DNA from: Nitrospira sp.
GTDB lineage: Bacteria; Nitrospirota; Nitrospiria; Nitrospirales; Nitrospiraceae
Length of the DNA: 64,000 bases
Direction of reading: 5' to 3'
Assembly (NCBI GenBank): GCA_024998625.1
Contig: JACOEL010000022.1
Coordinates: forward strand, 1-64,000
The notes beneath the pieces were generated by a model that searched no databases, was not told where the DNA came from, and worked only from the letters and a program-made list of their open reading frames with translations. Position numbers and translations under genes: made by a program. Position 1 is the first letter of the stretch; every line of letters starts with the position of its first letter. Below, in pieces: positions 43,012 through 53,046 of this stretch.

Positions 43012-44115
43012 ATGATTATCGGGGTTCCCAAGGAAATTAAGGACTACGAGTATCGTGTCAGCCTGACGCCTGACGGCGCGCGTGTGTTGCTGCAGGCGGG
43101 GCATCGGGTTGTGGTCGAGCCGTCGGCGGGGCAGGGGAGCGGATTTTCAGACGACGCGTATCGGCAGGCCGGCGCTCAGGTGGCCGGTTCCAAAGCCGAG
43201 GTGTTTCAGCAGGCGGAACTCATCGTGAAGGTCAAGGAGCCACAGCTGTCCGAGTGCGCGCTCTTTCGGCCTGGGCAGGTGCTGTTTACCTATTTGCATC
43301 TGGCCTCGTTGCCGGATTTGACCAAGGCGTTGGTCGCGGCCGATATCACGGCCATTGCCTACGAGACCGTCGAGGCCAGAGATCACAGCCTGCCGATGTT
43401 GCGGCCGATGAGTGAGATTGCCGGGCGTCTGGCCGTGCAGGTCGGGGCCCATTATCTCGGGACGGTACAGGGAGGGCGCGGTCTCTTGCTGGCCGGCGTA
43501 CCCGGAGTACCGCCGGCTCATGTCGTGGTACTGGGAGCCGGCGTGGTGGGAACGTCGGCCGTCAGAATCGCCGTGGGCATGGGAGCGCGGGTGACGGTCA
43601 TCAATCTGGATCTTGATCGGTTACGGTTCCTCGACGATTTGTACGGCGGACGAATCGCGACATGCACGGCGACAGAGTCGGCTATCGAACGCGTCGTCGT
43701 CGACGCCGATCTGGTTATTGGAGCGGTGTTGATACCCGGGGCGCGCGCGCCGAAGGTCATTTCGCGAGGACTCGTGAAGAAAATGAAGCCGGGTACCGTG
43801 ATTGTAGATGTGGCGGTCGATCAGGGGGGCTGTTGTGAAACCACCAGGCCGACCACGCACTCGGATCCGGTCTATGTGGCGGATGGCGTCTTGCATTACT
43901 GCGTCACGAACATGCCCGGCATCGTGCCCCATACCTCAACTCTAGCCTTGACCAACACGACGCTCCCTTATATAGTCCGGCTCGCATCGGAGGGCGTCGA
44001 GAAAGCGATTCGATCAGACCCCGGTCTTGCCAAGGGTGTGAACGTGATGAACGGCAGAATTACCTGCCAAGGTGTGGCCGATGCACACGGCTTGCGTTTT
44101 ACCCCCGTGATGTAA
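43012..44115 (+). CDS. ald: alanine dehydrogenase
   Basis: The enzyme interconverts L-alanine and pyruvate plus ammonia with NAD. The 367-residue protein opens [22 protein letters not shown], has the catalytic-histidine segment [10 protein letters not shown], the nucleotide loop [16 protein letters not shown] and the C-terminal signature [25 protein letters not shown] stands 5 nt before the ATG. Two alternative in-frame starts upstream lack support. Confidence 0.93.
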   Translation: MIIGVPKEIKDYEYRVSLTPDGARVLLQAGHRVVVEPSAGQGSGFSDDAYRQAGAQVAGSKAEVFQQAELIVKVKEPQLSECALFRPGQVLFTYLHLASLPDLTKALVAADITAIAYETVEARDHSLPMLRPMSEIAGRLAVQVGAHYLGTVQGGRGLLLAGVPGVPPAHVVVLGAGVVGTSAVRIAVGMGARVTVINLDLDRLRFLDDLYGGRIATCTATESAIERVVVDADLVIGAVLIPGARAPKVISRGLVKKMKPGTVIVDVAVDQGGCCETTRPTTHSDPVYVADGVLHYCVTNMPGIVPHTSTLALTNTTLPYIVRLASEGVEKAIRSDPGLAKGVNVMNGRITCQGVADAHGLRFTPVM

Positions 44116-44150
44116 GACAATCCGGCTTTCCGTTTTCGGTTCTGCCCGGT

Positions 44151-44229
<79 letters not shown>

Positions 44230-44243
44230 CGGTATTTCGTGCG

Positions 44244-44270
44244 ATCCCGCACCTCGAATATATGCGGGAT
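44244..44270 (+). terminator. hairpin after tRNA-Pro
   Basis: ATCCCGCA and TGCGGGAT form an 8-bp stem around an 11-nt loop, 17 nt after the tRNA. No T-tract follows. Confidence 0.3.
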
Positions 44271-44600
44271 ACCTGCCCTCCCAACACAATCCAGGCCCAG
44301 CCTGCTTGATTCGGAGCTGGTCCTTCCTTCCTGGCAAGGGTGAGCATCCTGCGTCAAAGCTGGTCTCGCAGTGTCGTTCTTCACCGTGACTTTGCTGCTC
44401 CAGCCACGTATCGGATTGGCCTCCTGCGCCCGCGCTCATGCTTCGCCAGGTACCTGCCGATAAGGTAGGCGTATGAGTCTGGTGATGCCGCGTAAACTTG
44501 CAAATCGCGTGACGCTCTCTGGGAGCTGTGAGAGTATCCAATGCCAGGCGCGGCACTCGCTCTGCGAGTGCTGTTCGACCAGTGGGAGGGCTGCGAGGCG
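44271..44600. other. intergenic region
   Basis: I see no gene in these 330 bases. Short frames have no ribosome sites. The G+C is slightly lower than in the flanking genes. Confidence 0.4.
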
Positions 44601-44891
44601 ATGACCGACACCGGCGAATCAGTGCGCGCGAGAATTCTTGTCAGCGGGCGTGTACAGGGGGTCGGTTACCGGGCTTTTACCTGTCGGATGGCGGCTTCCC
44701 GTGGAGTGACGGGTCACGTCGAGAATCTCGATAGCGGGCAGGTGGCGGTGGATGCTGAGGGGAACCGGGGCGCCCTTGAGGAATTCCTGTCGGATCTCAA
44801 GAAGGGCCCCGTCGGGTCGCGTGTGACGCAGGTGCAGGTGGAGTGGAGTCGCGCTACCGGCCGATCTCAGGACTTTACGATTAAGCAGTAG
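44601..44891 (+). CDS. acyP: acylphosphatase
   Basis: The 96-residue enzyme hydrolyses acyl phosphates such as carbamoyl phosphate. The active-site pattern [17 protein letters not shown] contains the substrate-binding Arg, and the Asn of [11 protein letters not shown] completes it. I take the ATG at 44601; the frame extends to 44541 but adds no family sequence. It is followed by a sigma factor gene after 11 nt. Confidence 0.9.
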   Translation: MTDTGESVRARILVSGRVQGVGYRAFTCRMAASRGVTGHVENLDSGQVAVDAEGNRGALEEFLSDLKKGPVGSRVTQVQVEWSRATGRSQDFTIKQ

Positions 44892-44902
44892 GTAACGGAA
44901 TT

Positions 44903-45901
44903 ATGGCTCGACGTGCAGCAGTGCGACAGGACAGCGCGGTGAATTCACCCGTCTCAGCTCGCCGCCCGCGCGTGGCGCGCGGGGACGAGGACGAGGATGC
45001 GGAATCGGGGAGCCACGCCGAGGCCGAAGAGTCCGGAGCGGACAATCGTCCGGCTGAATCTGGGCGGGCCGAGGGCCTCGACACGATCAAGAGTTATCTT
45101 CGCGAGGTGCGCAAGTCGACCCTCCTGAATTTTAAACAGGAACAGGCTTTGGGTAAGCGGGTCATGGAGGGAGACGAAGCGGCGCGCCAGGAGATGATCG
45201 AAGCAAATCTCCGCCTGGTGATCAGTATCGGCAAGCGGTATATGAACCGAGGGTTTCCCTTTGCGGATATCGTCGAAGAGGGCAATCTCGGCCTGATCAA
45301 AGCGGTAGAGAAGTTCAATTACAAGCGGGGGTTTCGCTTCAGTACCTACGCTTCGTGGTGGATTCGTCAGTTTATCGAACGGGCCATCATCAATCAGGGG
45401 AAGCTCGTCAGATTGCCGGTCCATGTCGTCGAACGGTTGAATCGGTATCTGGGCAAGGTGGAACAGCTGGTCCATGAGCTGGGACGAGAACCAAGGGCCG
45501 ACGAAGTCGCCGCCAAGCTGAAAACAAGCGTTGCGGAAGTCGATGACCTGAAGCAGCTGGTCCGCACGACCTGCTCACTCGACAGCCCGATCAGCGACCG
45601 ACAGGATACGTTTCTGCGCGATGTGATCGAAGATCCGCTCTGCCTGACGCCGGCGGAGACGACCGAAGGGGTCATGCGGCGGGCGGAGCTCATGGCCTGG
45701 GTGAAAGAGCTGCCTGAAAAGGAACGCACGGTGATCTTGGCGCGGTTTGGACTTGACGGGGCCGAGTCGCGGACGTTAGAAGAGATCGGCCAGGAGATGG
45801 GGTTGACCCGTGAGCGGGTCCGCCAGATTGAAACGGCTGCACTGGCCAGGCTCCGTGGGATTATTGAACGGAAAACCATGAAGCGGGCCGATCTCTTATG
45901 A
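44903..45901 (+). CDS. sigma-70 family RNA polymerase sigma factor (RpoS/RpoD-like)
   Basis: The 332-residue factor has an acidic N-terminus, region 1.2 ([16 protein letters not shown]), region 2 ([48 protein letters not shown]), region 3 and region 4 with a C-terminal helix-turn-helix ([19 protein letters not shown]). The missing long region 1.1 makes it more like RpoS or group 2 factors than the housekeeping RpoD. Its regulon cannot be read here. It may be co-transcribed with the acylphosphatase and apt. Confidence 0.88.
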   Translation: MARRAAVRQDSAVNSPVSARRPRVARGDEDEDAESGSHAEAEESGADNRPAESGRAEGLDTIKSYLREVRKSTLLNFKQEQALGKRVMEGDEAARQEMIEANLRLVISIGKRYMNRGFPFADIVEEGNLGLIKAVEKFNYKRGFRFSTYASWWIRQFIERAIINQGKLVRLPVHVVERLNRYLGKVEQLVHELGREPRADEVAAKLKTSVAEVDDLKQLVRTTCSLDSPISDRQDTFLRDVIEDPLCLTPAETTEGVMRRAELMAWVKELPEKERTVILARFGLDGAESRTLEEIGQEMGLTRERVRQIETAALARLRGIIERKTMKRADLL

Positions 45902-45925
45902 GAACGTCCCGATTCGTTTGCACGT

Positions 45926-46441
45926 ATGCATTACAAAGCCCTCATTCGAGAAGTCCCAGACTTTCCTAAGCCCGGTATCCTCTTCTACGACATTACGACC
46001 CTTCTCAAGAATGCGCAGGCCTTTCGCTCCATCGCGGACGAGCTCGCCGCTCGTTACGAAGGGCAGCGTATCGCAAAGATCATCGGGATCGAGTCGCGCG
46101 GCTTCATTATGGGCGGGACGTTGGCTGCCCGCCTCGGCGCCGGTTTCGTTCCGGTGCGCAAGCCGGGGAAGCTGCCCGCCGATATTTATGAGGTCGAATA
46201 CAACCTGGAGTATGGGTCCAGCGTGTTGGCGATTCATCGGGACGCCGTGTCACCCGGGGAGCGAGTGCTGATTGTGGATGACCTGCTGGCCACAGGCGGC
46301 ACGGCAGCGGCCACGATCGACCTGGTGCGGCAACTCGGCGGGGAGATTGCGGGGTTGGATTTCCTGATCGAACTGAAAGGCCTCAACGGACGTGATCGGC
46401 TGGCGGGTTACGACGTGCATTCGATGATCATCTATCCGTAA
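45926..46441 (+). CDS. apt: adenine phosphoribosyltransferase
   Basis: Apt salvages adenine to AMP with PRPP. The PRPP-binding motif [16 protein letters not shown] is intact and the N-terminal block [20 protein letters not shown] is family-typical. The 171-residue length is normal. It starts 24 nt after the sigma factor gene on the same strand. Confidence 0.92.
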   Translation: MHYKALIREVPDFPKPGILFYDITTLLKNAQAFRSIADELAARYEGQRIAKIIGIESRGFIMGGTLAARLGAGFVPVRKPGKLPADIYEVEYNLEYGSSVLAIHRDAVSPGERVLIVDDLLATGGTAAATIDLVRQLGGEIAGLDFLIELKGLNGRDRLAGYDVHSMIIYP

Positions 46442-46469
46442 ATCCCTAAGATCTTGGGGAGCCAGGTAC

Positions 46470-46498
46470 TTGTCAAACGATCTGTCGCGTGATATACC
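46470..46498 (+). promoter_or_regulatory. predicted promoter of the DksA-like gene
   Basis: TTGTCA (46470-46475) and TATACC (46493-46498) are 17 bp apart, about 48 nt before the ATG at 46547. Confidence 0.5.
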
Positions 46499-46546
46499 TG
46501 CCAAACTTTTTCGCCTTGCACTCATCACGAAAGGGCATGAGACTCT

Positions 46547-47122
46547 ATGGCGACGAAAGTCCACGCGAAGAAAAAAACACCAACGACGAAAGCAAAAGCC
46601 CCCGCTCCTGAGAAGCCTGTGAAAAAAGAGCGGCCGGCTCCGGTTACTGCTATGACTGAAAAAGACGAAGACAGTGTTGCCGCGCGTGTTGTGGCAGCGC
46701 TTACACTGAAAGAAACACCCAAGGAACGAGAAGAGCGTCAGCGCCGGCGTGAAGTCCTGCACCGAATGCTCCTGAGCAAACGCCAGGAAATCATGCGAGA
46801 GATCGAGGGGAACCTCGGCCAATCGTTGACCGAAGATCAGCAGCGTCGCTTGGAATCGGCCAGGGACGTGGGGGATCAGGCCCTCATGGACTTGGATCGC
46901 GAACTCGGCATTTCACTGATGGAGATGCGGAACCGGAAGCGGCAGGCCATCGATGAGGCGTTGACCAGACTCAGCGAGGGCACATACGGGATTTGCGCGG
47001 AATGCGGCATCGAGGTCAGCGAAAAGCGGTTGGAGGCAGTGCCGTTTGCCAAGCTCTGTGTCCAATGCCAGTCTCGACAGGAATTGCTCGAGAAAATCGA
47101 GAAGGAAGAGGATCGCGACTAG
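46547..47122 (+). CDS. TraR/DksA-family zinc-finger protein with basic N-terminus
   Basis: About 70 N-terminal residues are Lys/Ala/Pro-rich. The C-terminal 120 residues hold a helical coiled coil and the TraR/DksA zinc finger GICAECGIEVSEKRLEA...CVQCQ. The family enters the secondary channel of RNA polymerase or acts in stress control. It has its own predicted promoter. Confidence 0.85.
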   Translation: MATKVHAKKKTPTTKAKAPAPEKPVKKERPAPVTAMTEKDEDSVAARVVAALTLKETPKEREERQRRREVLHRMLLSKRQEIMREIEGNLGQSLTEDQQRRLESARDVGDQALMDLDRELGISLMEMRNRKRQAIDEALTRLSEGTYGICAECGIEVSEKRLEAVPFAKLCVQCQSRQELLEKIEKEEDRD

Positions 47123-47245
47123 CTCACAGGAGCTAGCCGCGTCTATTTCTCTTTCCCCCATTCAGCTTGCTGGCGAGTTTCATGCCGGTGCCCTTCTTTC
47201 CGGTACCCTGTTCTCTGTATTCTACCTGGTCCTTTCCTGTCTCCT

Positions 47246-47944
47246 ATGACTCACGTCGATCCGAAGGCGGTGATCCTGCTCAGTGGTGGGTTGGATTCTA
47301 CCGTTACGGCTGCCATTGCCAAGCAAGATGGTTGCCGGCTCTATTGCCTGACTGTCTCTTACGGCCAGCGCCATCATGTCGAAGTTGAGCGGGCGAGGGC
47401 CGTTGCCAGGGCCCTGAGTGCCGCCGCTCATGTGGTGGTGGACGTCGATCTACGGGCGTTCGGAGGGTCCGCTCTCACGGACGATGTGAGTGTGCCAAAG
47501 GACCGCACCCAAGAGGACCGGGCGGGCGGAATTCCCGTCACCTACGTGCCGGCTCGCAACACCATTTTTTTGTCTTTGGCTCTGGCGTACGCCGAAACGC
47601 TTGAGGCACAGAGAATATACTTCGGAGCCAATGTGTTGGACTATTCCGGTTATCCGGACTGCCGACCGGATTTTATCCACGCGTTTGAAGCGGTCGCCAG
47701 GGTTGGAACCAAGATGGGGATTGAGGGGCGGTCTATCGAAGTGCGTGCGCCTCTGCTGATGCTGTCAAAGGCCGAAATCGTGCAACGCGGGCAGGAGCTT
47801 CGGGCTCCCTTGGAACTCACGCATAGTTGCTATGACCCCGGCGCTGATGGCATGGCCTGCGGCCGATGCGACAGCTGCCGGATTCGGCGTGAAGGCTTCC
47901 GCCTGGCGGGAGTTGTGGATCCGGTCCCCTATGCGATACTCTAA
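47246..47944 (+). CDS. queC: 7-cyano-7-deazaguanine synthase
   Basis: QueC makes preQ0 for queuosine tRNA modification. The PP-loop AVILLSGGLDSTVTAAIAK and the zinc-binding C-terminus (HSCYDPGADGMACGRCDSCRIR) are intact. The 232-residue length is normal. No other que gene is in the window. Confidence 0.93.
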   Translation: MTHVDPKAVILLSGGLDSTVTAAIAKQDGCRLYCLTVSYGQRHHVEVERARAVARALSAAAHVVVDVDLRAFGGSALTDDVSVPKDRTQEDRAGGIPVTYVPARNTIFLSLALAYAETLEAQRIYFGANVLDYSGYPDCRPDFIHAFEAVARVGTKMGIEGRSIEVRAPLLMLSKAEIVQRGQELRAPLELTHSCYDPGADGMACGRCDSCRIRREGFRLAGVVDPVPYAIL

Positions 47945-48039
47945 CGGCCATCGAGGCGACTGAGATGATGGTCGCGCGGTGCCGTGAGTCCGGTTCGTAC
48001 TTCCCCTGCGATCACACAACAGTCCGGAGAGTTGTGCCT

Positions 48040-48216
48040 ATGACGCCTGAAGAATTCTTTATGTACTTAATCATCGCCCTCGTGATCATTGCGCCGATCG
48101 GGGCACGGCTCTACCGTCGGTTAACCTTGAATCGCACGACGCAAATGCTTCGGGATCAGTTGAAGCAATCGCAGGGACCTCAGACGACAACCCCGCCTTC
48201 TGAGCCACCGCGGTGA
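48040..48216 (+). CDS. small single-pass membrane protein, 58 aa
   Basis: MTPEEFFMYLIIALVIIAP starts the protein and contains its one membrane segment, followed by a basic, then polar proline-rich tail. The ATG at 48040 has GGAGA upstream. It may be a small component of the following cytochrome gene, 25 nt downstream. Confidence 0.55.
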   Translation: MTPEEFFMYLIIALVIIAPIGARLYRRLTLNRTTQMLRDQLKQSQGPQTTTPPSEPPR

Positions 48217-48241
48217 AGCGAATCAGAGTTAGGAGATTCAG

Positions 48242-48634
48242 ATGAAGGTCTGGGTGATGGGAGTCGGGCTCGCGGTGATGGTCGCAGCCCTGGCGGCTTG
48301 TGAATCCAATGCGACCAACCAAGACGCGGCAAAGCCGGCTGGAGGCGCGACACCGGCAGAGATGCAGGTCGGCGAGGCGAAATTCACTGCCAATTGTGCC
48401 GCCTGTCATGGTGTGCGCGGTGTCGGGACCAAGCAAGGTCCGCCGCTGGTGCATAAGATTTATGAACCGAATCATCACGCCGACATGGCGTTCCAGCGGG
48501 CCGCGGAGAACGGCGTCCGCGCTCACCACTGGGAGTTCGGCAATATGCCGAAGATCGACGGCATGACATCCGGAGACGTGGAGCATATCATTCAATATGT
48601 ACGATGGTTGCAGCGGGAAGCCGGGATTTATTAA
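48242..48634 (+). CDS. lipoprotein class I cytochrome c
   Basis: A lipoprotein signal (lipobox LAAC, Cys20) precedes a single-haem cytochrome c domain. The haem-binding motif is CAACH and the distal ligand is probably the Met of FGNMPKIDGM. It is a membrane-anchored electron carrier on the outer face of the inner membrane or the outer membrane. It may transfer electrons to a terminal oxidase or other redox partner. Confidence 0.85.
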   Translation: MKVWVMGVGLAVMVAALAACESNATNQDAAKPAGGATPAEMQVGEAKFTANCAACHGVRGVGTKQGPPLVHKIYEPNHHADMAFQRAAENGVRAHHWEFGNMPKIDGMTSGDVEHIIQYVRWLQREAGIY

Positions 48635-48707
48635 CGTCACGGCCGGTTCGTGTCCCCTGTCAGGTTGTATGGTCACCGTCGACCACTTGCCCTCAATACC
48701 CCTTCGT

Positions 48708-48737
48708 TTGACAATGTCCGCGTGCGGTTCGTAAGGT
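48708..48737 (+). promoter_or_regulatory. predicted promoter of the SPFH lipoprotein gene
   Basis: A perfect TTGACA (48708-48713) is followed after 18 bp by TAAGGT (48732-48737), about 87 nt before the ATG. Confidence 0.4.
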
Positions 48738-48823
48738 ATTTACATGCCATCACGCGGCCGTCGATGCCCGCAGTAAGTCGCCAGACGGGCCTCGTTGGTC
48801 AGACCTTTTCACAGGAGGAACCT

Positions 48824-49651
48824 ATGAGACACGGAGCCTGGTCCATGCTGGGGGCTGTGGGGGTATTGCTGCTGACGTCGGGTTGCGTGGCCATCGAGGC
48901 CGGCCATGAGGGGGTGATGGTCGAACAACCATTCTTCTTCGGCCACGGAGGCGTTGATCCGGCTCCCTCCAAGACCGGCCGGGTCTGGGTTGCGCCGACG
49001 ACGAAGGTCATCGAGGTGGATGTCCGGCCATTACAGTATTCGGAACATTTCGATATTATTTCGGCTGAAAACGCTCCGGTGTCCTTCGATGCGTTTATGA
49101 TTGCCAATGTGGTCGAAGGGCGCTCGCCGGAGATCGTCGGTCGCTACGGCACCAACTGGTACCAAAACAACGTGAAGGAAGCCTTTCGCACGTTCGTTCG
49201 GGAGGAAGTGCAAAAGTATCCCCTATTTCAGTTGACGACCGATCCGACGACCAGGACGAAACTGCAGGATGCCATTGCGCGTGAGGTGCAGACCAAACTC
49301 ATCGATAAGCAAAATATGCCGATCCGGCTTAATCGAGTCGTCGTCGGCAGCATTCTGCCGCCGAAGGGGGTCGTCGAGCAGACGACTCAAACCATCGTTC
49401 AGGAGCAGCGGAAGATCACGATGGTCGAGTTCCAAAAAGCGGAAGAGGCGCGTGAAAAAGCCGAAAAGCAGCGCGGGATCGCCGATCGCGCCTATCGGGA
49501 ATCGTTGGGACTGACAGCGCCGGAGTTCGTCGATCTGCGCCGTATCGAAGTGCAGAAGGAAATCGTGCAGCACTCCCCTTCGGCCTTGACGGTCATCATG
49601 GGATTGGAACGTGTCGGCATCAACATGCCGCCTCTGGCGAGTGATCGGTAA
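48824..49651 (+). CDS. SPFH/band 7 domain lipoprotein, 275 aa
   Basis: A lipoprotein signal ends at LTSGC (Cys20). The following 150 residues look like an SPFH (prohibitin/stomatin) domain, and residues about 195-245 are a charged coiled coil (VEFQKAEEAREKAEKQRG). AGGAGG lies 5 nt before the ATG; the frame extends back to 48650 without support. It may form scaffolds on the membrane outside the cytosol. Confidence 0.75.
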   Translation: MRHGAWSMLGAVGVLLLTSGCVAIEAGHEGVMVEQPFFFGHGGVDPAPSKTGRVWVAPTTKVIEVDVRPLQYSEHFDIISAENAPVSFDAFMIANVVEGRSPEIVGRYGTNWYQNNVKEAFRTFVREEVQKYPLFQLTTDPTTRTKLQDAIAREVQTKLIDKQNMPIRLNRVVVGSILPPKGVVEQTTQTIVQEQRKITMVEFQKAEEAREKAEKQRGIADRAYRESLGLTAPEFVDLRRIEVQKEIVQHSPSALTVIMGLERVGINMPPLASDR

Positions 49652-49689
49652 GACTCACGGATGGAAGAAACGGGTGGGCGTTTCGAGAT

Positions 49690-49722
49690 GGGACAGGAGC
49701 GGAAGCCATCCGGTCCTGTCCC
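49690..49722. terminator. hairpin between convergent genes
   Basis: GGGACAGGA and TCCTGTCCC form a 9-bp stem with a 15-nt loop, between the + gene ending at 49651 and the - gene ending at 49738. Confidence 0.45.
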
Positions 49723-49737
49723 CGGAGCCTCGGCGGA

Positions 49738-50469
49738 CTACTTCACCACCCACACGCGGTAGGTTTTCGCATTGAGGGGTTTTGCAATTCTCAGCGTGCC
49801 CACCTCGCCTGGGCTCATGACGTCGTCACCGGTCGCAGTTTTTCTGGCCGGATGTCGGCTGCTCCGTACGAGGACGCCCTGATCGTCATAGAAGTCAACC
49901 ATCACATCCGCTGATTCGCGCAAGCTGCCTTGGTAGGCGGTTCCCAGCCAATCGAGCCGCTTGAGCGCCTGGTACACGATAACGAGAGTGCCGTCGGCCT
50001 CCTCGCGGGCGCTGACGATCTTCAGCGCCCGATTCTGATCCAAGCCGGGTTCTGTTCCAGCCGTTGTCTGTGCGATCAGCACCCGTTCCACTTCATCCGC
50101 GTGGAACACCGCCTTCACCTTACAGTACACCGTGCGTCCCTTTGCGCTCTGCTGAACGATCTGCTGATCGGTTACATGCTTCGAGGCGAGGGCATGCACA
50201 AGATTGCGGAATAATTTGGAATCGACAATCGAAGCGGTCTGCTCTCGCACCGCCGCTGAGCTGCTGACTGCCTGATAGAGCGCCTCGGTGCAGGCATGTT
50301 GCTTGGCTTCTTCCGGAGTTTCCGGCTCGTGATAGGCGTACCGATAATCCCCGGTGACATCGACCCGCGATTGTTCTGGTAGGGCCTGAGCCGGAACGGC
50401 AAACACGAGGCATTGAGCGGCGATTGCAAGCCATGCACCGCTTCCTGAGTGCGACAGCTGCGGGGTCAT
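49738..50469 (-). CDS. exported hypothetical protein, 243 aa
   Basis: The ATG at 50469 has AAAGGGAGG 8 nt upstream. A signal peptide ends near PAQALPEQ, residue 30. The mature part, with a helical region (TPEEAKQHACTEALYQAV) and beta segments, is similar in build to LPP20/FlgT-like periplasmic proteins, but I cannot name its family. It is the only gene between two convergent and divergent blocks. Confidence 0.65.
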   Translation of the reverse strand: MTPQLSHSGSGAWLAIAAQCLVFAVPAQALPEQSRVDVTGDYRYAYHEPETPEEAKQHACTEALYQAVSSSAAVREQTASIVDSKLFRNLVHALASKHVTDQQIVQQSAKGRTVYCKVKAVFHADEVERVLIAQTTAGTEPGLDQNRALKIVSAREEADGTLVIVYQALKRLDWLGTAYQGSLRESADVMVDFYDDQGVLVRSSRHPARKTATGDDVMSPGEVGTLRIAKPLNAKTYRVWVVK

Positions 50470-50754
50470 ACGAGCCACCTCCCTTTCCGTGCCCGATTCC
50501 ACAGAGACAGTCGGCGCATGCCGACCCTTAGTTATGCTACCACGCGTAAGGGAGCGCAGCAATGCGACGCCACTCCACTCTTGCGCGTGATGCAAGCGCG
50601 ATCAATCGGTCATGGGCTTTGTGGCTTTGGGCGCGGTGCATCGGTTCGACGGTCGCGCGCGTGCTCGATTGGCGTGAGCCATGTCGCAACTCAGCGGAAA
50701 ACATAGGATACCTTGACTTGATGGAGGTCTTCACTCACACTCGTGCAGGACATT

Positions 50755-53016
50755 ATGTATGACGGCACCGAGCAAGACCTGCTACGTCTCCTCGCCTCAC
50801 GGGCCGGTATTTCACCCGAGTATCACGACATCGCCGGTACTCTCCACGTGACCAGTGACGAGACGCGTCAAGCCATTCTGTCCGCCATGGGTTTTCAGGT
50901 CGGGTCGGGTGCGGTACTGTCTCAGGAACTGACCGCCTTGGACGAGGCGCCCTGGCAACAACCCTGTGATCCGATTCTCATTCTCCAGCAAGGGTATGGC
51001 CCCACGCAGTGGACGTTTCGCCCGGCGCTGGAAGAAGGGGAGGAGCAACACGCCGCGGTAGCCTGGAATCTCACAGATGAAAAAGGGATCATGGTTCATC
51101 GCGACGAAACCGGCCCCGGCCTGAATCCATGCGAGGTTCGTGCGCTGGGCGGGCGCCGCATGGTGCGCGTTGAGCTCCCGTTGGTTCAGAGCCTGGCGCT
51201 CGGCTATTACGACTTGGCGGTCGGCACCATGGGCAGCAAGGTGGTGACCAGGGGTACGCTCCGCGTGGTCGTGGCCCCGCCGCATTGTTTTGTGCCGGAG
51301 GAGCTGACCCGGGGTGGAAAAGTGTGGGGCTTGGCGGTGCAGCTCTATTCGTTACGGTCGCAGACCAATTGGGGCGTGGGCGATTTTACGGATTTGTCCC
51401 GGTTGGTCGAATGGGCAGGCAAAGAGCTGGGCGCCGGCATCCTCGGGCTGAATCCGTTGCATGCGCTCAAAAATTCGCGTCCCCACCACCTCAGCCCCTA
51501 TTCCCCGACCAGCCGACTATTTTTGAACGAGCTCTATATCGACCTCGATCGGCTTCCGGAGTATCACGCGTCGCCGGATGCGCAACGGCTGCGGAACAGT
51601 GCCGAGTTTCAAAAGGAACTGGAGCAGGCGCGCGCCGCCGACCTGGTGGATTCAGAATCCGTGATCAAGGCAAAGCGCACGATGCTGGATTTCGCCTACC
51701 GTCAGTTTCTGAAGGATAACTATACGGGAACCGAACCGTCGCTGGAGCCGACCACTGCGCGGGGGTGGCTGTTGCACCGGTTTATTCGGGACGAAGGAGA
51801 ATCGCTGGAGCGGTTTGCGATATTTCAGGCGCTGGAGGAGGAACGACGCCTGATCGAGCAGTCGCCCAAGCTTTGGCCCGAGTGGCCAGCACAGTACCGG
51901 ACTCCCGGTTCCCCGGCGCTGCGTGAATTTTCCAGACGGCATCGCAAGCGGGTCCGGTTTTTTCAGTATATGCAGTGGGTGGCGGCGGATCAGTTGCGAG
52001 CGGCTAAAGCCCGGGCGGCTCAGGTACACATGACGGTCGGGTTGTATCCCGATCTCGCACTGGGGAGCGATCGCAATGGGGCGGAGGCGTGGATGCTGCA
52101 GGACGTGCTGGCGCTCGGTGCGGACTGCGGTGCGCCCCCGGACGCGTTTGCGCCGCAAGGGCAGAATTGGGGGTTCGCTCCGTTTCATCCGTTGCGTCTC
52201 AAGTCCACGGGCTATCGCTCGTTCATCGAGTTGCTCAGGAAAACGCTCCGGCAAGGCGGGGCGATCCGTATCGACCATGTCATGACGCTGTTCCGGCTGT
52301 TCTGGGTGCCGCGCGGGATGAGTGCAGAGGCGGGGGCCTATGTCCAGTATCCGGCCGAGGACCTGCTGCGGATTCTCGCGCTGGAAAGCCTGCGCGCGCA
52401 GACTCTGGTGATCGGAGAAGATCTGGGGACGGTTCCGGACTATGTGCGGGAACAGCTGGCGCGTTATAAGATTCTTTCCTATCAAGTGTTTTATTTTGAA
52501 CGGAATTGGGATGGGTCTTGCAAGTCTCCGTCGGCCTATCCCGAGCAATCGCTCGCAGTCGTCACGACACACGACCTTCCGACGCTGACCGGTTATTGGG
52601 CAGGGGAAGATATCCGATTGCGCGCAAGGCTTGGCATGTACGCGAACGAACAGGCCGTGCAACAAGCATTCGAGGAGCGCACACGTGACAGGGGGCATAT
52701 CCTTCGGGCCTTGAACGGGACGGGGTTGCTGCCCTCCGGGGTGAGCGATCAGCCTGACTCGGTTCCGGTGATGACGCCCGCTCTGTGTCGCGCGATTCAT
52801 GTTTACCTTGCGGCGTCGCCGGCCTGGGTCGTTATGGCCAACCTTGACGATGTGATCGGTGAAGTGACACAAATGAATCTCCCGGGCACCGTGGACGCCT
52901 ATCCGAACTGGTCGCGCAAACTGTCGCTGTCTCTGGAGGAGCTCCAACGGGATGAACGCGTACAAGCACTCGCCGCAGCCGTATATACTCTCCGCCCTCC
53001 GGCTGCAACTGCCTAA
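50755..53016 (+). CDS. malQ: 4-alpha-glucanotransferase
   Basis: MalQ (amylomaltase, GH77) disproportionates maltodextrins in glycogen or maltose metabolism. Characteristic pieces are SLRSQTNWGVGDFTDLSRLV, the nucleophile region ALGSDRNGAEAWML, the acid in VIGEDLGTVPDYV and THDLPTLTGYWAGEDI. The N-terminal 180 residues are a separate beta-rich domain, as in longer bacterial MalQs. An alternative GTG start lies at 50743; the ATG at 50755 has AGGA 4 nt upstream. Confidence 0.9.
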   Translation: MYDGTEQDLLRLLASRAGISPEYHDIAGTLHVTSDETRQAILSAMGFQVGSGAVLSQELTALDEAPWQQPCDPILILQQGYGPTQWTFRPALEEGEEQHAAVAWNLTDEKGIMVHRDETGPGLNPCEVRALGGRRMVRVELPLVQSLALGYYDLAVGTMGSKVVTRGTLRVVVAPPHCFVPEELTRGGKVWGLAVQLYSLRSQTNWGVGDFTDLSRLVEWAGKELGAGILGLNPLHALKNSRPHHLSPYSPTSRLFLNELYIDLDRLPEYHASPDAQRLRNSAEFQKELEQARAADLVDSESVIKAKRTMLDFAYRQFLKDNYTGTEPSLEPTTARGWLLHRFIRDEGESLERFAIFQALEEERRLIEQSPKLWPEWPAQYRTPGSPALREFSRRHRKRVRFFQYMQWVAADQLRAAKARAAQVHMTVGLYPDLALGSDRNGAEAWMLQDVLALGADCGAPPDAFAPQGQNWGFAPFHPLRLKSTGYRSFIELLRKTLRQGGAIRIDHVMTLFRLFWVPRGMSAEAGAYVQYPAEDLLRILALESLRAQTLVIGEDLGTVPDYVREQLARYKILSYQVFYFERNWDGSCKSPSAYPEQSLAVVTTHDLPTLTGYWAGEDIRLRARLGMYANEQAVQQAFEERTRDRGHILRALNGTGLLPSGVSDQPDSVPVMTPALCRAIHVYLAASPAWVVMANLDDVIGEVTQMNLPGTVDAYPNWSRKLSLSLEELQRDERVQALAAAVYTLRPPAATA

Positions 53017-53046
53017 ACTGTCCTTCCTGCGCGGCACGATATCGTG

